From Enteropsectra breve (Eukaryota > Microsporidia): DNA of 23,807 bases. The stretch spans positions 1 to 23,807 of the forward strand of contig JALPMN010000582.1 of assembly GCA_024243835.1 (NCBI GenBank), read 5' to 3'. Below are positions 1 to 7,512 of this stretch, piece by piece (the first letter of the stretch is position 1; the number at the start of each line of letters is the position of its first letter). The notes beneath the pieces are model-generated. The model saw nothing but the letters and a program-made list of their open reading frames with translations. It did no database searches and had not been told where the DNA came from. Position numbers and translations under genes: made by a program.

Positions 1-104
1 AAAATATTATTGATTACAATTTAAAATCCTGCTACACATTTCTGTTTTACAGGTGTTTCAACCTGTTCCCCAAAAACTCTTAGGAGACAAATGGAATATC
101 TCCA

Positions 105-1004
105 ATGGACTACATGCCAAGCACAATAATCTTTCTGTACCTCTCACTGGTGCATCTCGTCAGGGCTGTTAATATCCTACAGCGCTCACGAAAGCAGCAC
201 GAGCACTCCAAACACCAGGCAATGCTGCAGGTGTGCACTATTCTCTACAATCTGCTCTTTGTGCTCTTCGCATGGAGCGTGCTGAGGCGAATTTATTTAC
301 TCGGCGAAATGGACTCGCTTTTCTGGAGCAAAAAGGCCTTTGAACTCTGTGTGGATCTTGTCTTCAGATTCATCCTGATACTCTCGCTGAATCTCATTTT
401 GAAAACAATCAGTAAATACGACGATAATAAATCAAGATACCGGTCATGGATACTCTTTACGTATCTCTATTCGGTATTGCGGGCCGCTCCCCTCTTGCTG
501 ATATTCAGGTTTGCCTCACAAACAAACTTTCTCTACACGATACTCACCCAGTGCTACTACACCGCTGAGGCCTCGCTGCTCGCACTTGGATACCTTTTCC
601 TCACGTCCAGAGCATCTACACTCGAAGATTCCGTTGTTGCACGGCACAGATACCTCATTGAGAATCTTCTGAAACAAATGCAGGAAATCACAGGAAGATT
701 TGGATGGGCATTTCTGCTAGAAACTCTCTCAAGACTGATTATCCTGCATCTGTCGATCAGCCCTGCATCACGCGCAAACTACTTTATCAGGGCATTCGCC
801 TCAATCCTCAAGATGCAGAGCATCATTATGATTCTCAAAGCGCTTGTTGACCTGCTGTTCACAACACTGAGGCCGGCGGAAGATGACAGCGATGATGATA
901 AAAAAAGCGTTGCTGCAAAGAGGATGGGAAGCTTCTTCAAAATGGCGCCTGAGTCTGAAGTTAATGAGAAAGTCAGGTCATCCCATGCAGAAATAGAGGT
1001 GTAG
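105..1004 (+). CDS. Multi-pass membrane protein of unknown function
   Basis: This 299-aa ORF has about five or six hydrophobic segments: roughly residues 6-22, 43-60, 83-100, 114-137, 146-166 and 198-217, with a last weaker stretch near 228-252. Short basic loops separate them. The C-terminal tail from about residue 257 is charged, with an acidic run (EDDSDDDKK) followed by basic residues, and is probably cytosolic. No signal peptide distinct from the first membrane segment is seen. I do not recognise the family. Start choice: the ATG at 105 gives the longest frame; a Met three codons on (114) is an alternative, and an ATG at 91 is out of frame. Base composition is typical of coding DNA here (clearly less AT-rich than the flanks) and no competing long frame exists, so it is probably a real gene. 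It could be an ER or endomembrane protein; that is inference only. Confidence 0.8.
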   Translation: MDYMPSTIIFLYLSLVHLVRAVNILQRSRKQHEHSKHQAMLQVCTILYNLLFVLFAWSVLRRIYLLGEMDSLFWSKKAFELCVDLVFRFILILSLNLILKTISKYDDNKSRYRSWILFTYLYSVLRAAPLLLIFRFASQTNFLYTILTQCYYTAEASLLALGYLFLTSRASTLEDSVVARHRYLIENLLKQMQEITGRFGWAFLLETLSRLIILHLSISPASRANYFIRAFASILKMQSIIMILKALVDLLFTTLRPAEDDSDDDKKSVAAKRMGSFFKMAPESEVNEKVRSSHAEIEV

Positions 1005-1341
1005 GACATTGCAATAAAAATATTTAAGACACTAAAACTGTTAAATAATTTTTAATGTAAAATAAATTTTTTTGCAACCTCATACAACTTTAAATTAACA
1101 ACTATAAAGCATACTACTATAAATCATACTACTGTAATGATATTCAGAATAAAAAGCGAAATAAAAAGTTTTACAGTTTATATGATCCACTGTATTTTAA
1201 TTTATACAAATGTATCATAAATATATAGCATAGTGATCTTGTATTAGAAACAATTGCACATATATTGAAATTTAAGTTATTAAATATACCTGTTAAGGCT
1301 GTATAATTTGAAAGGTTAAATTTATCAGAAACTTTTAGGGC
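1005..1341. other. AT-rich spacer, no gene seen
   Basis: This 337-bp spacer is strongly AT-rich and contains short direct repeats such as actataaa / tactactataaatcatacta near 1100-1135. I see no coding frame supported by composition and no RNA gene. The last bases before the next gene are tagggcATG, giving a GGG triplet at 1338-1340. Confidence 0.6.
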
Positions 1342-2115
1342 ATGATACTTGATTTCCTCAAAAAGATTGAAGTAAAACATACTTTTGTCTACTCTGAACG
1401 AATAGTGTTTATTGGAATGGTGAATCTTGACTATGCGATATGCACGATATTTCATCCGCCACTACATGCCAATAACCTCACATCAATTTTTGAAAATAAG
1501 GCATTCACCGTTTCAGAAGAGACCCACACAATTAATTTTAAGGTTTTGATTACAGGGTGTTTAATTTATCCGGCAACAACACAGGATATGAAAAAGTATA
1601 TGCACAAAAACAGATTTATAGAAGAAACTTTTAAGGAGTACAGTGCAAGTCTGTCTTTCAGCAATCTCAGCTGGATTAAAAAGGTAATTAGGGGATCTTC
1701 GGCTGAAAATAGCCTGTATGATGATAGGAGATTTGTTATTATAAGAGACTGGAAGTGGAAGGACAAATATTTCAACAACACGCATTTGCTGCTGATCTTC
1801 AAAGACACGAAGTACCACTCCCTGCGCGACCTGAGTGACTGGAAGATCCTTGAGGCTGCAAAGCGCTGCATCTACAAGATCACCCGCTCATACGGCCTTC
1901 CAGACTCGTCCATCTGCATTTTCTGCCACTACAGGCCCTCGTACTTTCAGCTTCATATCCATGCGGTGAATATTTCGCACGGAATTGGCTGCCTTGGGAT
2001 GATACTCAAAAACATCTTGGTGGATGACATTATTAAAAATCTAAAGCTAAATAAAAACTACTACAAAATGCCAATGTTTTTCATTTACGAGCACAGCAAA
2101 CAGTTATGCGAGTGA
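1342..2115 (+). CDS. DcpS-like scavenger mRNA decapping enzyme, copy 1
   Basis: The 257-aa product matches the DcpS/Dcs1 family, HIT-fold pyrophosphatases that hydrolyse the m7G cap left after 3'-to-5' mRNA decay. Family marks in order: LIYPATTQDMKKY (about 74-86), corresponding to the YPAT-x-x-H-x-x-KY segment of DcpS; DWKW (136-139), the cap-binding region; LLLIFKD...SLRDL (149-164); and the HIT segment HYRPSYFQLHIHAVN (196-210). The central, nucleophilic His is H205 and the third is H207. The first triad position is Q203, whereas the human and yeast enzymes have His there. The tail NILVDDIIKNL (224-234) is also typical. At 257 aa it is shorter than human DcpS (337 aa), with a reduced N-terminal dimer-swap domain. 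The 5' half is AT-rich and the 3' half much richer in GC. GGG lies two bases before the ATG. It forms a tandem pair with the next gene. Confidence 0.85.
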   Translation: MILDFLKKIEVKHTFVYSERIVFIGMVNLDYAICTIFHPPLHANNLTSIFENKAFTVSEETHTINFKVLITGCLIYPATTQDMKKYMHKNRFIEETFKEYSASLSFSNLSWIKKVIRGSSAENSLYDDRRFVIIRDWKWKDKYFNNTHLLLIFKDTKYHSLRDLSDWKILEAAKRCIYKITRSYGLPDSSICIFCHYRPSYFQLHIHAVNISHGIGCLGMILKNILVDDIIKNLKLNKNYYKMPMFFIYEHSKQLCE

Positions 2116-2238
2116 ATACGCCAAGCTCTCAATAATTTATGAAGTAATGGCACTGTGAGATATCCTTTTACCAAAAAGAGTTTATTACATTAGTATCTCC
2201 GATAAAAGTTGAGAAATATCTATGGTAGAAGCTGTAAA

Positions 2239-2350
2239 ATATCCTTGATATTAATGTAATATAGAAGATATCCTTGATATTAATGTAATATAGAAGATAT
2301 CCTTGATATTAATGTAATATAGAAGATATCCTTGATATTAATGTAATATA
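2239..2350. repeat. 29-bp minisatellite, 3.9 copies
   Basis: A perfect tandem repeat with unit starts at 2239, 2268, 2297 and 2326. The unit begins atatccttgatattaatgta and ends atatagaag; the fourth copy stops four bases short. Copies are identical by eye, which suggests recent expansion. It lies in the spacer between the two DcpS copies. Confidence 0.95.
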
Positions 2351-2440
2351 CTCTATTTGCTTGTTGTAAATGAATCATTATTAGTGCCATTCACTTATAG
2401 AATAGTATCTAGGATTATAAATAGATATAAAATTTTACGC

Positions 2441-3241
2441 ATGCAAGAAGAAATAAAAGATTCTCCACGCGATGTAAAGGACCTTACAAGCAAATTAAAA
2501 GATTTTGTTGTGGAAAAGAAGCTGTCATTTGAGAGCATTATCGTTTCTATCGGAAAGATCCATGGGGAGCATGCCATATACATTGTGCCCTATCCAACAA
2601 TAACAAAAGAAAATATACAAAACATCCTTTCAACAGGAAGCTTCGAACTCACCCAGGACAATCACATGCGCTTTAGCTGCAACTGCACGCCCCAGCTCAT
2701 TTATCCAGCAACAGAGAGGCATATCGCAAAGTATGTGCAGAGAAATGAATATGCAACTGAAACCTACGAGGAATATCTCGATAAAGCGGACTACCTGCAG
2801 ATGGGATGGATGGACAACATCATCCACAGAAGAGAACAAACAGACGAAAAAGTATACTTTGAAAATGAGAAATTCGTGATCATCAAGGACTACAAGTGGG
2901 ATGGGAAGAACATGGATGAGCTCTATTTGCTGCTTATTTTCAAGGACGGGAAATACCGTTCCATCCGGGAAATTGAGGATAAAAGCATCATGGAGGAGGC
3001 AAAGGACTGCATTTACCAGGTCACAGACTCCCTTGATATACCCAGGAGCCATCTCTGCCTCTATTGCCACTACAGGCCAAGCTACTTTCGGGTGCACATC
3101 CACATCTTAAATATTTCTAAAAACTTAAAATTTTTGCAGATGCCGCTAAGAAATATACTTGTAGATGATATCATTAAAAATCTGACACTAGACAAAGAGT
3201 ATTATAAGCGAGATATGCACATAATAAGAAAAAAAGAATAA
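2441..3241 (+). CDS. DcpS-like scavenger mRNA decapping enzyme, copy 2
   Basis: The 266-aa product is the better conserved of the two DcpS copies. Visible marks: LIYPATERHIAKYVQRN (87-102), TYEEY (108-112), a VYFENEKFVIIKDYKW stretch (138-153) close to human DcpS (VFENP...LIPDLKW), DELYLLLIFKDGKYRSIREIED (159-180), and the HIT segment HYRPSYFRVHIHILN (210-224) with central H219 and H221. The first triad His is replaced by R217. NILVDDIIKNLTLDKEYY follows. The frame is open upstream to 2357 but without an ATG; the first ATG is at 2441, and the protein from there is well formed. Copy 2 keeps a charged N-terminal stretch (1-30) that copy 1 lacks. Similarity between the copies is clear at protein level but not at DNA level, so the duplication is old. 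Expected role: clearing m7GpppN cap fragments after exosome decay. Confidence 0.88.
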   Translation: MQEEIKDSPRDVKDLTSKLKDFVVEKKLSFESIIVSIGKIHGEHAIYIVPYPTITKENIQNILSTGSFELTQDNHMRFSCNCTPQLIYPATERHIAKYVQRNEYATETYEEYLDKADYLQMGWMDNIIHRREQTDEKVYFENEKFVIIKDYKWDGKNMDELYLLLIFKDGKYRSIREIEDKSIMEEAKDCIYQVTDSLDIPRSHLCLYCHYRPSYFRVHIHILNISKNLKFLQMPLRNILVDDIIKNLTLDKEYYKRDMHIIRKKE

Positions 3242-3260
3242 ACTAAGGAAAAGAAGCTAT

Positions 3261-3414
3261 ACTTTTTAAATTAAAAGTAGTTAAAAATGAGCCTTAGTCA
3301 AATATTTACACTCATATAGTTTGGAAGCTCTTTAAACTAAACTTTTTAAAATAAAAATTGTTATACGTGAGACTGTTAGTAAATTTTACACTCAAGTAGT
3401 TTGAAAACGCTTTT
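3261..3414. repeat. Diverged tandem duplication, period about 80 bp
   Basis: Two degenerate copies start at the shared actttttaaa (3261 and 3341). Each continues through a taaaa-rich part, a tgag triplet-rich middle, tttacactca and tagtttg-aa-gc-ctttt. Many substitutions separate them, so this is an old duplication in the spacer after DcpS copy 2. Confidence 0.75.
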
Positions 3415-3498
3415 ATTAATCTCTTAATGCATATGATTGTATAATCAGTAGTTGTACATTTCGCAAATAATCTCTTGGTTTGAATGTTATTCATTTTT

Positions 3499-3559
3499 AT
3501 TGTACTGGCTATGAAAGTGTATTTCTATTGTACTGGCTATAAAAGTGTATTTCTATTGT
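3499..3559. repeat. 28-bp tandem repeat, about two copies
   Basis: The unit tattgtactggctat-aaagtgtatttc occurs twice, with tactggctat at 3503 and 3531, followed by a partial third start (tattgtt). Only one mismatch is seen between copies. It lies in the 495-bp spacer upstream of NFS1, which otherwise shows no gene. Confidence 0.9.
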
Positions 3560-3729
3560 TCCCAAAAACTCAGATATACACAAGGAATTTAATACCATAA
3601 TATAAATCGTATTTTAAAAAATATTATCCAGACTTCATTGCCTTTCATAGTCTCTTAATAACTGTCTTTCCATAGCACGATTTAATTAAAAATATTTGCA
3701 ATTGATGAAAATTTTTAAGACAGCGAAAT

Positions 3730-3733
3730 CCCC
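3730..3733 (+). promoter_or_regulatory. CCC-type start signal of NFS1
   Basis: The sequence aatccccaacATG places CCCC three bases before the start codon. CCC- or GGG-like triplets close to the ATG are a known upstream signal in several microsporidia. It supports the ATG at 3737. Confidence 0.55.
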
Positions 3734-3736
3734 AAC

Positions 3737-5002
3737 ATGCCATACGAAAATTCAAATATCAGCAAAGCCATAGATGCCTCGCTAAATGGCTACACCAAGC
3801 CAGCGGTGCAGATGTATTTCGATTTCCAGGCCACAACGCCGCTCGATCCGCGAGTTCTCGATGCGATGCTGCCCTACGCCGTTTCGCTCTATGGAAATCC
3901 GCACAGCCGAAACCACAGCTACGGGTGGGAGGCAGAAAAGGGCGTAGAAAATGCCAGAAAGCAGATTGCAGATCTGATAAATGCTGATTCCAAGGAGATT
4001 GTGTTTGCCAGCGGCGCAACAGAGGCCACGAACATGGCCATAAAGGGTCTTTCGGAGTACCACAATAACAAGCTGCACATAATAACGACACAGGTTGAGC
4101 ACAAGTGTGTGCTTGAGACCTGCCGCGGCCTGGAGGAGAAGGGCGTCGAGGTCACCTATCTCCCTGTCGAGAAGAACGGATGTGTCACTGCTGAGGCCGT
4201 GAGAAATGCCATACGCCCCAACACAAGGCTTGTTTCAGTGATGGCAGTGAACAACGAGGTAGGAACAATTTCGCCACTTAAGGAAATCGGCGAGGTCTGC
4301 AAAGAGAAGAATATCGTTTTCCACACGGATGCAGCACAGGGCTTTGGAAAGACACCGATAGATGTCAAGGAGTGCAACATCGGGATGATGAGTATTTCAG
4401 GACACAAGATTTATGGGCCAAAGGGTATTGGCGCGCTCTACATCAGAAGAAATCCAAAGGTAAGAATTTTGCCGATTGTGCAGGGCGGTGGGCAGGAAAA
4501 GGGTCTCAGAAGCGGAACAACACCCTCCTTCCTGGCAGTTGGCCTGGGAAAGGCAGCTGAAATCGCACAACAAGAAATGCCGAGGGACGAGCGAATTATC
4601 AAGGATTTAAGAAATATCTTTGTTCAGAAGCTAAGAACTGGCATGGGTGATGAGTATATTATTAACGGTAAAAATACAGTTCCTGGATGCCTAAATATTT
4701 CATTTCCGTATGTTGAGGGCGAGGGGCTTCTTATGAACCTGAAGGACTTTGCACTGAGCAGCGGAAGTGCCTGCACGAGCGCAAGTCTTGAGCCCTCATA
4801 TGTGCTGCGTGCTCTCGGGGCCAGTGATGATCTTGCGCATTCTTCGATTCGTTTTGGTTTTGGAAGATTCACACAGAAGGGCGATGTTGAGAAACTGGCA
4901 GATAAAACAGTATCGGCTGTAAATAAGCTGCGTGAAATGTCGCCGCTGTATGAAATGGTTAAAGAAGGGGTGGATCTGAAGTCAATAAAATGGACGGCAT
5001 AG
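3737..5002 (+). CDS. NFS1: Cysteine desulfurase NFS1 (mitosomal Fe-S cluster assembly)
   Basis: The 421-aa protein is a class V PLP-dependent aminotransferase-fold enzyme that takes sulfur from L-cysteine for Fe-S cluster assembly on ISU1; in microsporidia this is the core function of the mitosome. Motifs: FDFQATTPLDPRV (28-40), GNPHSRNHSYG (53-63), FASGATEATNMAIKG (90-104), VEHKCVLETC (120-129), NNEVGTISP (172-180), FHTDAAQGFGK (195-205) with D198, SGHKIYGPKG (221-230) with PLP lysine K224, GGGQEKGLRSGT (250-261), and the mobile-loop SSGSACTSASLEPSYVL (341-357) with catalytic C346. It ends WTA, like many eukaryotic NFS1 tails. The first 25 residues have no Arg-rich amphipathic presequence, as often seen for microsporidian mitosomal proteins. 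All expected catalytic residues are present, so it should be active. Its product is needed by Fe-S proteins such as the CHL1 helicase at 7.5-9.3 kb. Confidence 0.97.
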   Translation: MPYENSNISKAIDASLNGYTKPAVQMYFDFQATTPLDPRVLDAMLPYAVSLYGNPHSRNHSYGWEAEKGVENARKQIADLINADSKEIVFASGATEATNMAIKGLSEYHNNKLHIITTQVEHKCVLETCRGLEEKGVEVTYLPVEKNGCVTAEAVRNAIRPNTRLVSVMAVNNEVGTISPLKEIGEVCKEKNIVFHTDAAQGFGKTPIDVKECNIGMMSISGHKIYGPKGIGALYIRRNPKVRILPIVQGGGQEKGLRSGTTPSFLAVGLGKAAEIAQQEMPRDERIIKDLRNIFVQKLRTGMGDEYIINGKNTVPGCLNISFPYVEGEGLLMNLKDFALSSGSACTSASLEPSYVLRALGASDDLAHSSIRFGFGRFTQKGDVEKLADKTVSAVNKLREMSPLYEMVKEGVDLKSIKWTA

Positions 5003-5517
5003 TACCTTTATATAAACCAGTAACCGAAGTGAGCCATAAATAGAAATAAATGTTTCTTAATATCTTTTTAAAATACAAACTTGGGAGCATGGGGTAGCTT
5101 TGAGACATCATATCCTTAGATGTTTATAAATATAAGATATATAAGTGTAATCTTAGTCGTTAAATATCTTTTCACAACAGTCTAAAAACATGGCTATAAA
5201 TGATACTATAATGGAAAAGTCTGGATAAAATTGGTTTAAAACTCTGTTTTATTCAATGCCATCTAATTTTTGGGCCTGCGTCTTAAGCTATATCTTCTTG
5301 TTCAAAAATAATTTTCTTATTCATAAAATCCACAAATTATCTACCTCTGCCTCTAAAGGCTATCTACTTCTGCCTCTAAAGGCTATCTACTTCTGCCTCT
5401 AAAGCACATTCTACAAACTTTCTTTTAATAGGTCTAAAAAATTATTTTTCAAGCATACAAATGCGTTTCTCTCTACAAATAAAATGAGTGAAAAATAAAA
5501 TTCACAAAATTTTCCTC
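5003..5517. other. AT-rich spacer with one minisatellite
   Basis: Beyond the 23-bp repeat at 5338-5404, annotated separately, this spacer is AT-rich with no supported gene. The frame that runs into SSF1 from 5488 starts with GTG and is not used. Confidence 0.55.
5338..5404. repeat. 23-bp tandem repeat, about 2.9 copies
   Basis: Copies of tctgcctctaaag start at 5346, 5369 and 5392, joined by gctatctactt. Units are almost identical (ctacctctg against ctacttctg). The strand is pyrimidine-rich, unlike the AT-rich surroundings. Confidence 0.92.
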
Positions 5518-6189
5518 ATGGCAGTTAGAAACAGAAATGCCGCAAGTAGAGACAATAAGAAATTCGGCAAGAACAAGAATAGCAAAAACAGGAAGCACAA
5601 GATGGAGAACGACGAGCCAAAAGGGCCGCTCGTGAACAAGCTCATTATAACCACACGCGAGCCGAGCAAGGAGTCCAAAAAGCTTTGTACGCAGCTGCGC
5701 AGGATATGCGATCCAGACTGCCTTACGAAGCTCCAGGACAAGCGCCCACGGGTCCAGGACTATCTGGGAGTGGCAGATGCTTTTCTCATCAGCCACATCA
5801 TGGTGGTGTCAGAGAACTCCATCCAAATTGGAATGCGCCCACAGGGACCGACCCACACCTTCAAAATCCTGGAATACTCCAACGAGTGGAAAAACTTCAG
5901 CTTCGAACTGTACAAAAATCCGCCGTTTATCACATTTCAGGGAAAGAGCGACTTAAAGCCAATTTTTGAGAGACTTGGAAAGAATGCTCCTGGCTTCAAG
6001 AGGGCGCTCCACATCAGTTTTGAGGATGATAAAATCTACATCAGACACTACTGCACATCTACCGAGGATCTTGAAGACAACTGGAAGATGCATCTGCGTG
6101 AAATCGGGCCAAGGCTTACGCTTCAGCATGTAAAGAAAGAAGAAGGCCTCTACCAGCAACTGCGGGGCAGCAAGCAAAGAAGATCCTAA
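5518..6189 (+). CDS. SSF1: Brix-domain ribosome biogenesis factor SSF1 (Peter Pan/PPAN)
   Basis: The 223-aa product is a Brix-domain protein. SSF1/PPAN acts in the nucleolus in 60S pre-ribosome maturation with RRP14/RRP15-type partners, and Brix proteins bind rRNA. After a basic, Asn/Lys-rich N-terminus (1-30, probably nucleolar targeting) come KGPLVNKLIITTREP (35-49), a helical basic stretch, VQDYLGVADAFLISHIMVVSENS, and the family signature RPQGPTHTFKILEYSN, which fits SSF1 (RLPQGPT-TF-I--Y) better than RPF1, RPF2, BRX1 or IMP4. NPPFITFQG follows, as in SSF1. The C-terminal Brix half has RALHISFEDDKIYIRHYC and a short basic tail. It is about half the length of yeast Ssf1, having lost the long C-terminal charged extension. 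Start: ATG at 5518 (ttttcctcATG); upstream extension needs a GTG. Confidence 0.85.
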   Translation: MAVRNRNAASRDNKKFGKNKNSKNRKHKMENDEPKGPLVNKLIITTREPSKESKKLCTQLRRICDPDCLTKLQDKRPRVQDYLGVADAFLISHIMVVSENSIQIGMRPQGPTHTFKILEYSNEWKNFSFELYKNPPFITFQGKSDLKPIFERLGKNAPGFKRALHISFEDDKIYIRHYCTSTEDLEDNWKMHLREIGPRLTLQHVKKEEGLYQQLRGSKQRRS

Positions 6190-6480
6190 AACAAAGATAA
6201 ATTATTCATTTTCAATGATATCTTCTAGAGGCTGTTTGTTTAAGAAAATTATTCAAAAAGTATCTCATGTTTATCTAGATATTGTTATACTTTATTTTCT
6301 AAAAAGACTGTGATTCGTTTTGTATCAGAAACACCATCGCTAAAATACAAGTTTATAAGTTTAAAGTGAAAAAATATTTAGGAACATCTGCCTTCTTTAT
6401 AGCGCCAATATAAAATTAGAGTACCAAGAGTATACTGTTATAACAAAATGATATAATAATTTAAAATTTAATAAATGCCG

Positions 6481-7230
6481 TTATTCTTCATTTTTGCTCT
6501 CTTTAGTTTCTACGTCTTCAAGTCTCTGTAGAAGAATATCCAGCTGCATGTACACATTTTGAACTGAATTGTCATCGTACCAGTTAAGAGAAAGATAGTT
6601 GAGCATTCCGTTGTTTTCCACATATTCCAGAATTGAAGCATTCAGCCGTCCGTACTCAGAGGTATCGTCATTTACATCCGTTAGGGCGTTGACCGCAGCC
6701 TCGAGTTTCTCATCGTCTACCAGATCTGCCTTGCTCAGAATATTCAAAATAGGCAGGTTGAAGCGGTACATGCTGAGGGTGGCACACAGCGCACTGTAGA
6801 TGTGTTTGTTTCCCGTTATAAAGTTGGTTGCATCTGTGAGGTATGCAATGGCAACACGTGCAAACTTCTGCACATGCTCCACTATTTTAATGAGCAAATC
6901 TGAATGCAGAAAAAGCTCAATTTGTCCTGGGCAGTCAAAAACAATGTAGTCGCCCTCAAATGTATGGAGTTCCAGAGCCTCTAAATTCGCACATGTCTCC
7001 TGTAGCGCGTAGAACAGCGCACCATTCGGTCCAAAATCCAGATTCTCCATAACATCTCCTACCGTTATATGATCGCACAGATTAATGTCATATCCTGTCC
7101 CATCCTCCTGTGCGGGATCCAAGTTTATCAGATGTATGTTTCTTGATGGAAGGCCATTCTCCTTCAAGTTTCTGCAGAATGTTGTTTTTCCTGCGCCTGC
7201 TGCACCAAATACAAAAACTGCGTGTCCCAT
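6481..7230 (-). CDS. GPN3: GPN-loop GTPase 3 (RNA polymerase II assembly)
   Basis: The 249-aa protein is a GPN-loop GTPase. Motifs: P-loop GAAGAGKTTF (9-18), LINLDPAQE (switch-like), TVGDVMENLDFGPNGALFYAL with the GPN triplet that gives the family its name, FDCPGQIELF (G3) and NILSKADLV (G4-like). The combination GAGK-T-FC plus DVMEN-DFGPNGAL fits GPN3 better than GPN1 or GPN2; in GPN3 the P-loop usually reads GPAGAGKS, and here the Pro is Ala. GPN proteins act as dimers in assembly and nuclear import of RNA polymerase II. The frame is open to 7293 with another Met, but the family N-terminus begins at MGHAVFVFG, so I start at 7230 (ttggccATGGG). Length is close to the usual 270-285 aa. The C-terminus is acidic (VETKESKNEE). 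Confidence 0.88.
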   Translation of the reverse strand: MGHAVFVFGAAGAGKTTFCRNLKENGLPSRNIHLINLDPAQEDGTGYDINLCDHITVGDVMENLDFGPNGALFYALQETCANLEALELHTFEGDYIVFDCPGQIELFLHSDLLIKIVEHVQKFARVAIAYLTDATNFITGNKHIYSALCATLSMYRFNLPILNILSKADLVDDEKLEAAVNALTDVNDDTSEYGRLNASILEYVENNGMLNYLSLNWYDDNSVQNVYMQLDILLQRLEDVETKESKNEE

Positions 7231-7512
7231 GGCCAATTTTGCAAGAACCACAAAATATTTTTTAAAAAAAGTGCATTTATTTAAAAAGTGCATACTTCAA
7301 GAAGATAGTTCATAGTGCATAGTACTAAAATGTTAATGCAACTAGAGAGAATATAAAAATAATTGAAAAAGTATTCATTAGGAGCACTACAAAACATTAA
7401 TTAGAACATCCACATGCTCCTACAGTATCTGATTTTCATCTCTAGAATAAGCATAAAATATGCTTTTCCATTTTATGAAATATGCCTTTTCTATATAATA
7501 AAATAAGCTTCT

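Noticed and set aside
2630..3103. 157-aa minus-strand ORF over DcpS copy 2
   Set aside because: Antisense shadow of a well-matched gene.
3759..4872. Several minus-strand ORFs over NFS1
   Set aside because: Shadows of NFS1, which has every catalytic motif on the plus strand.
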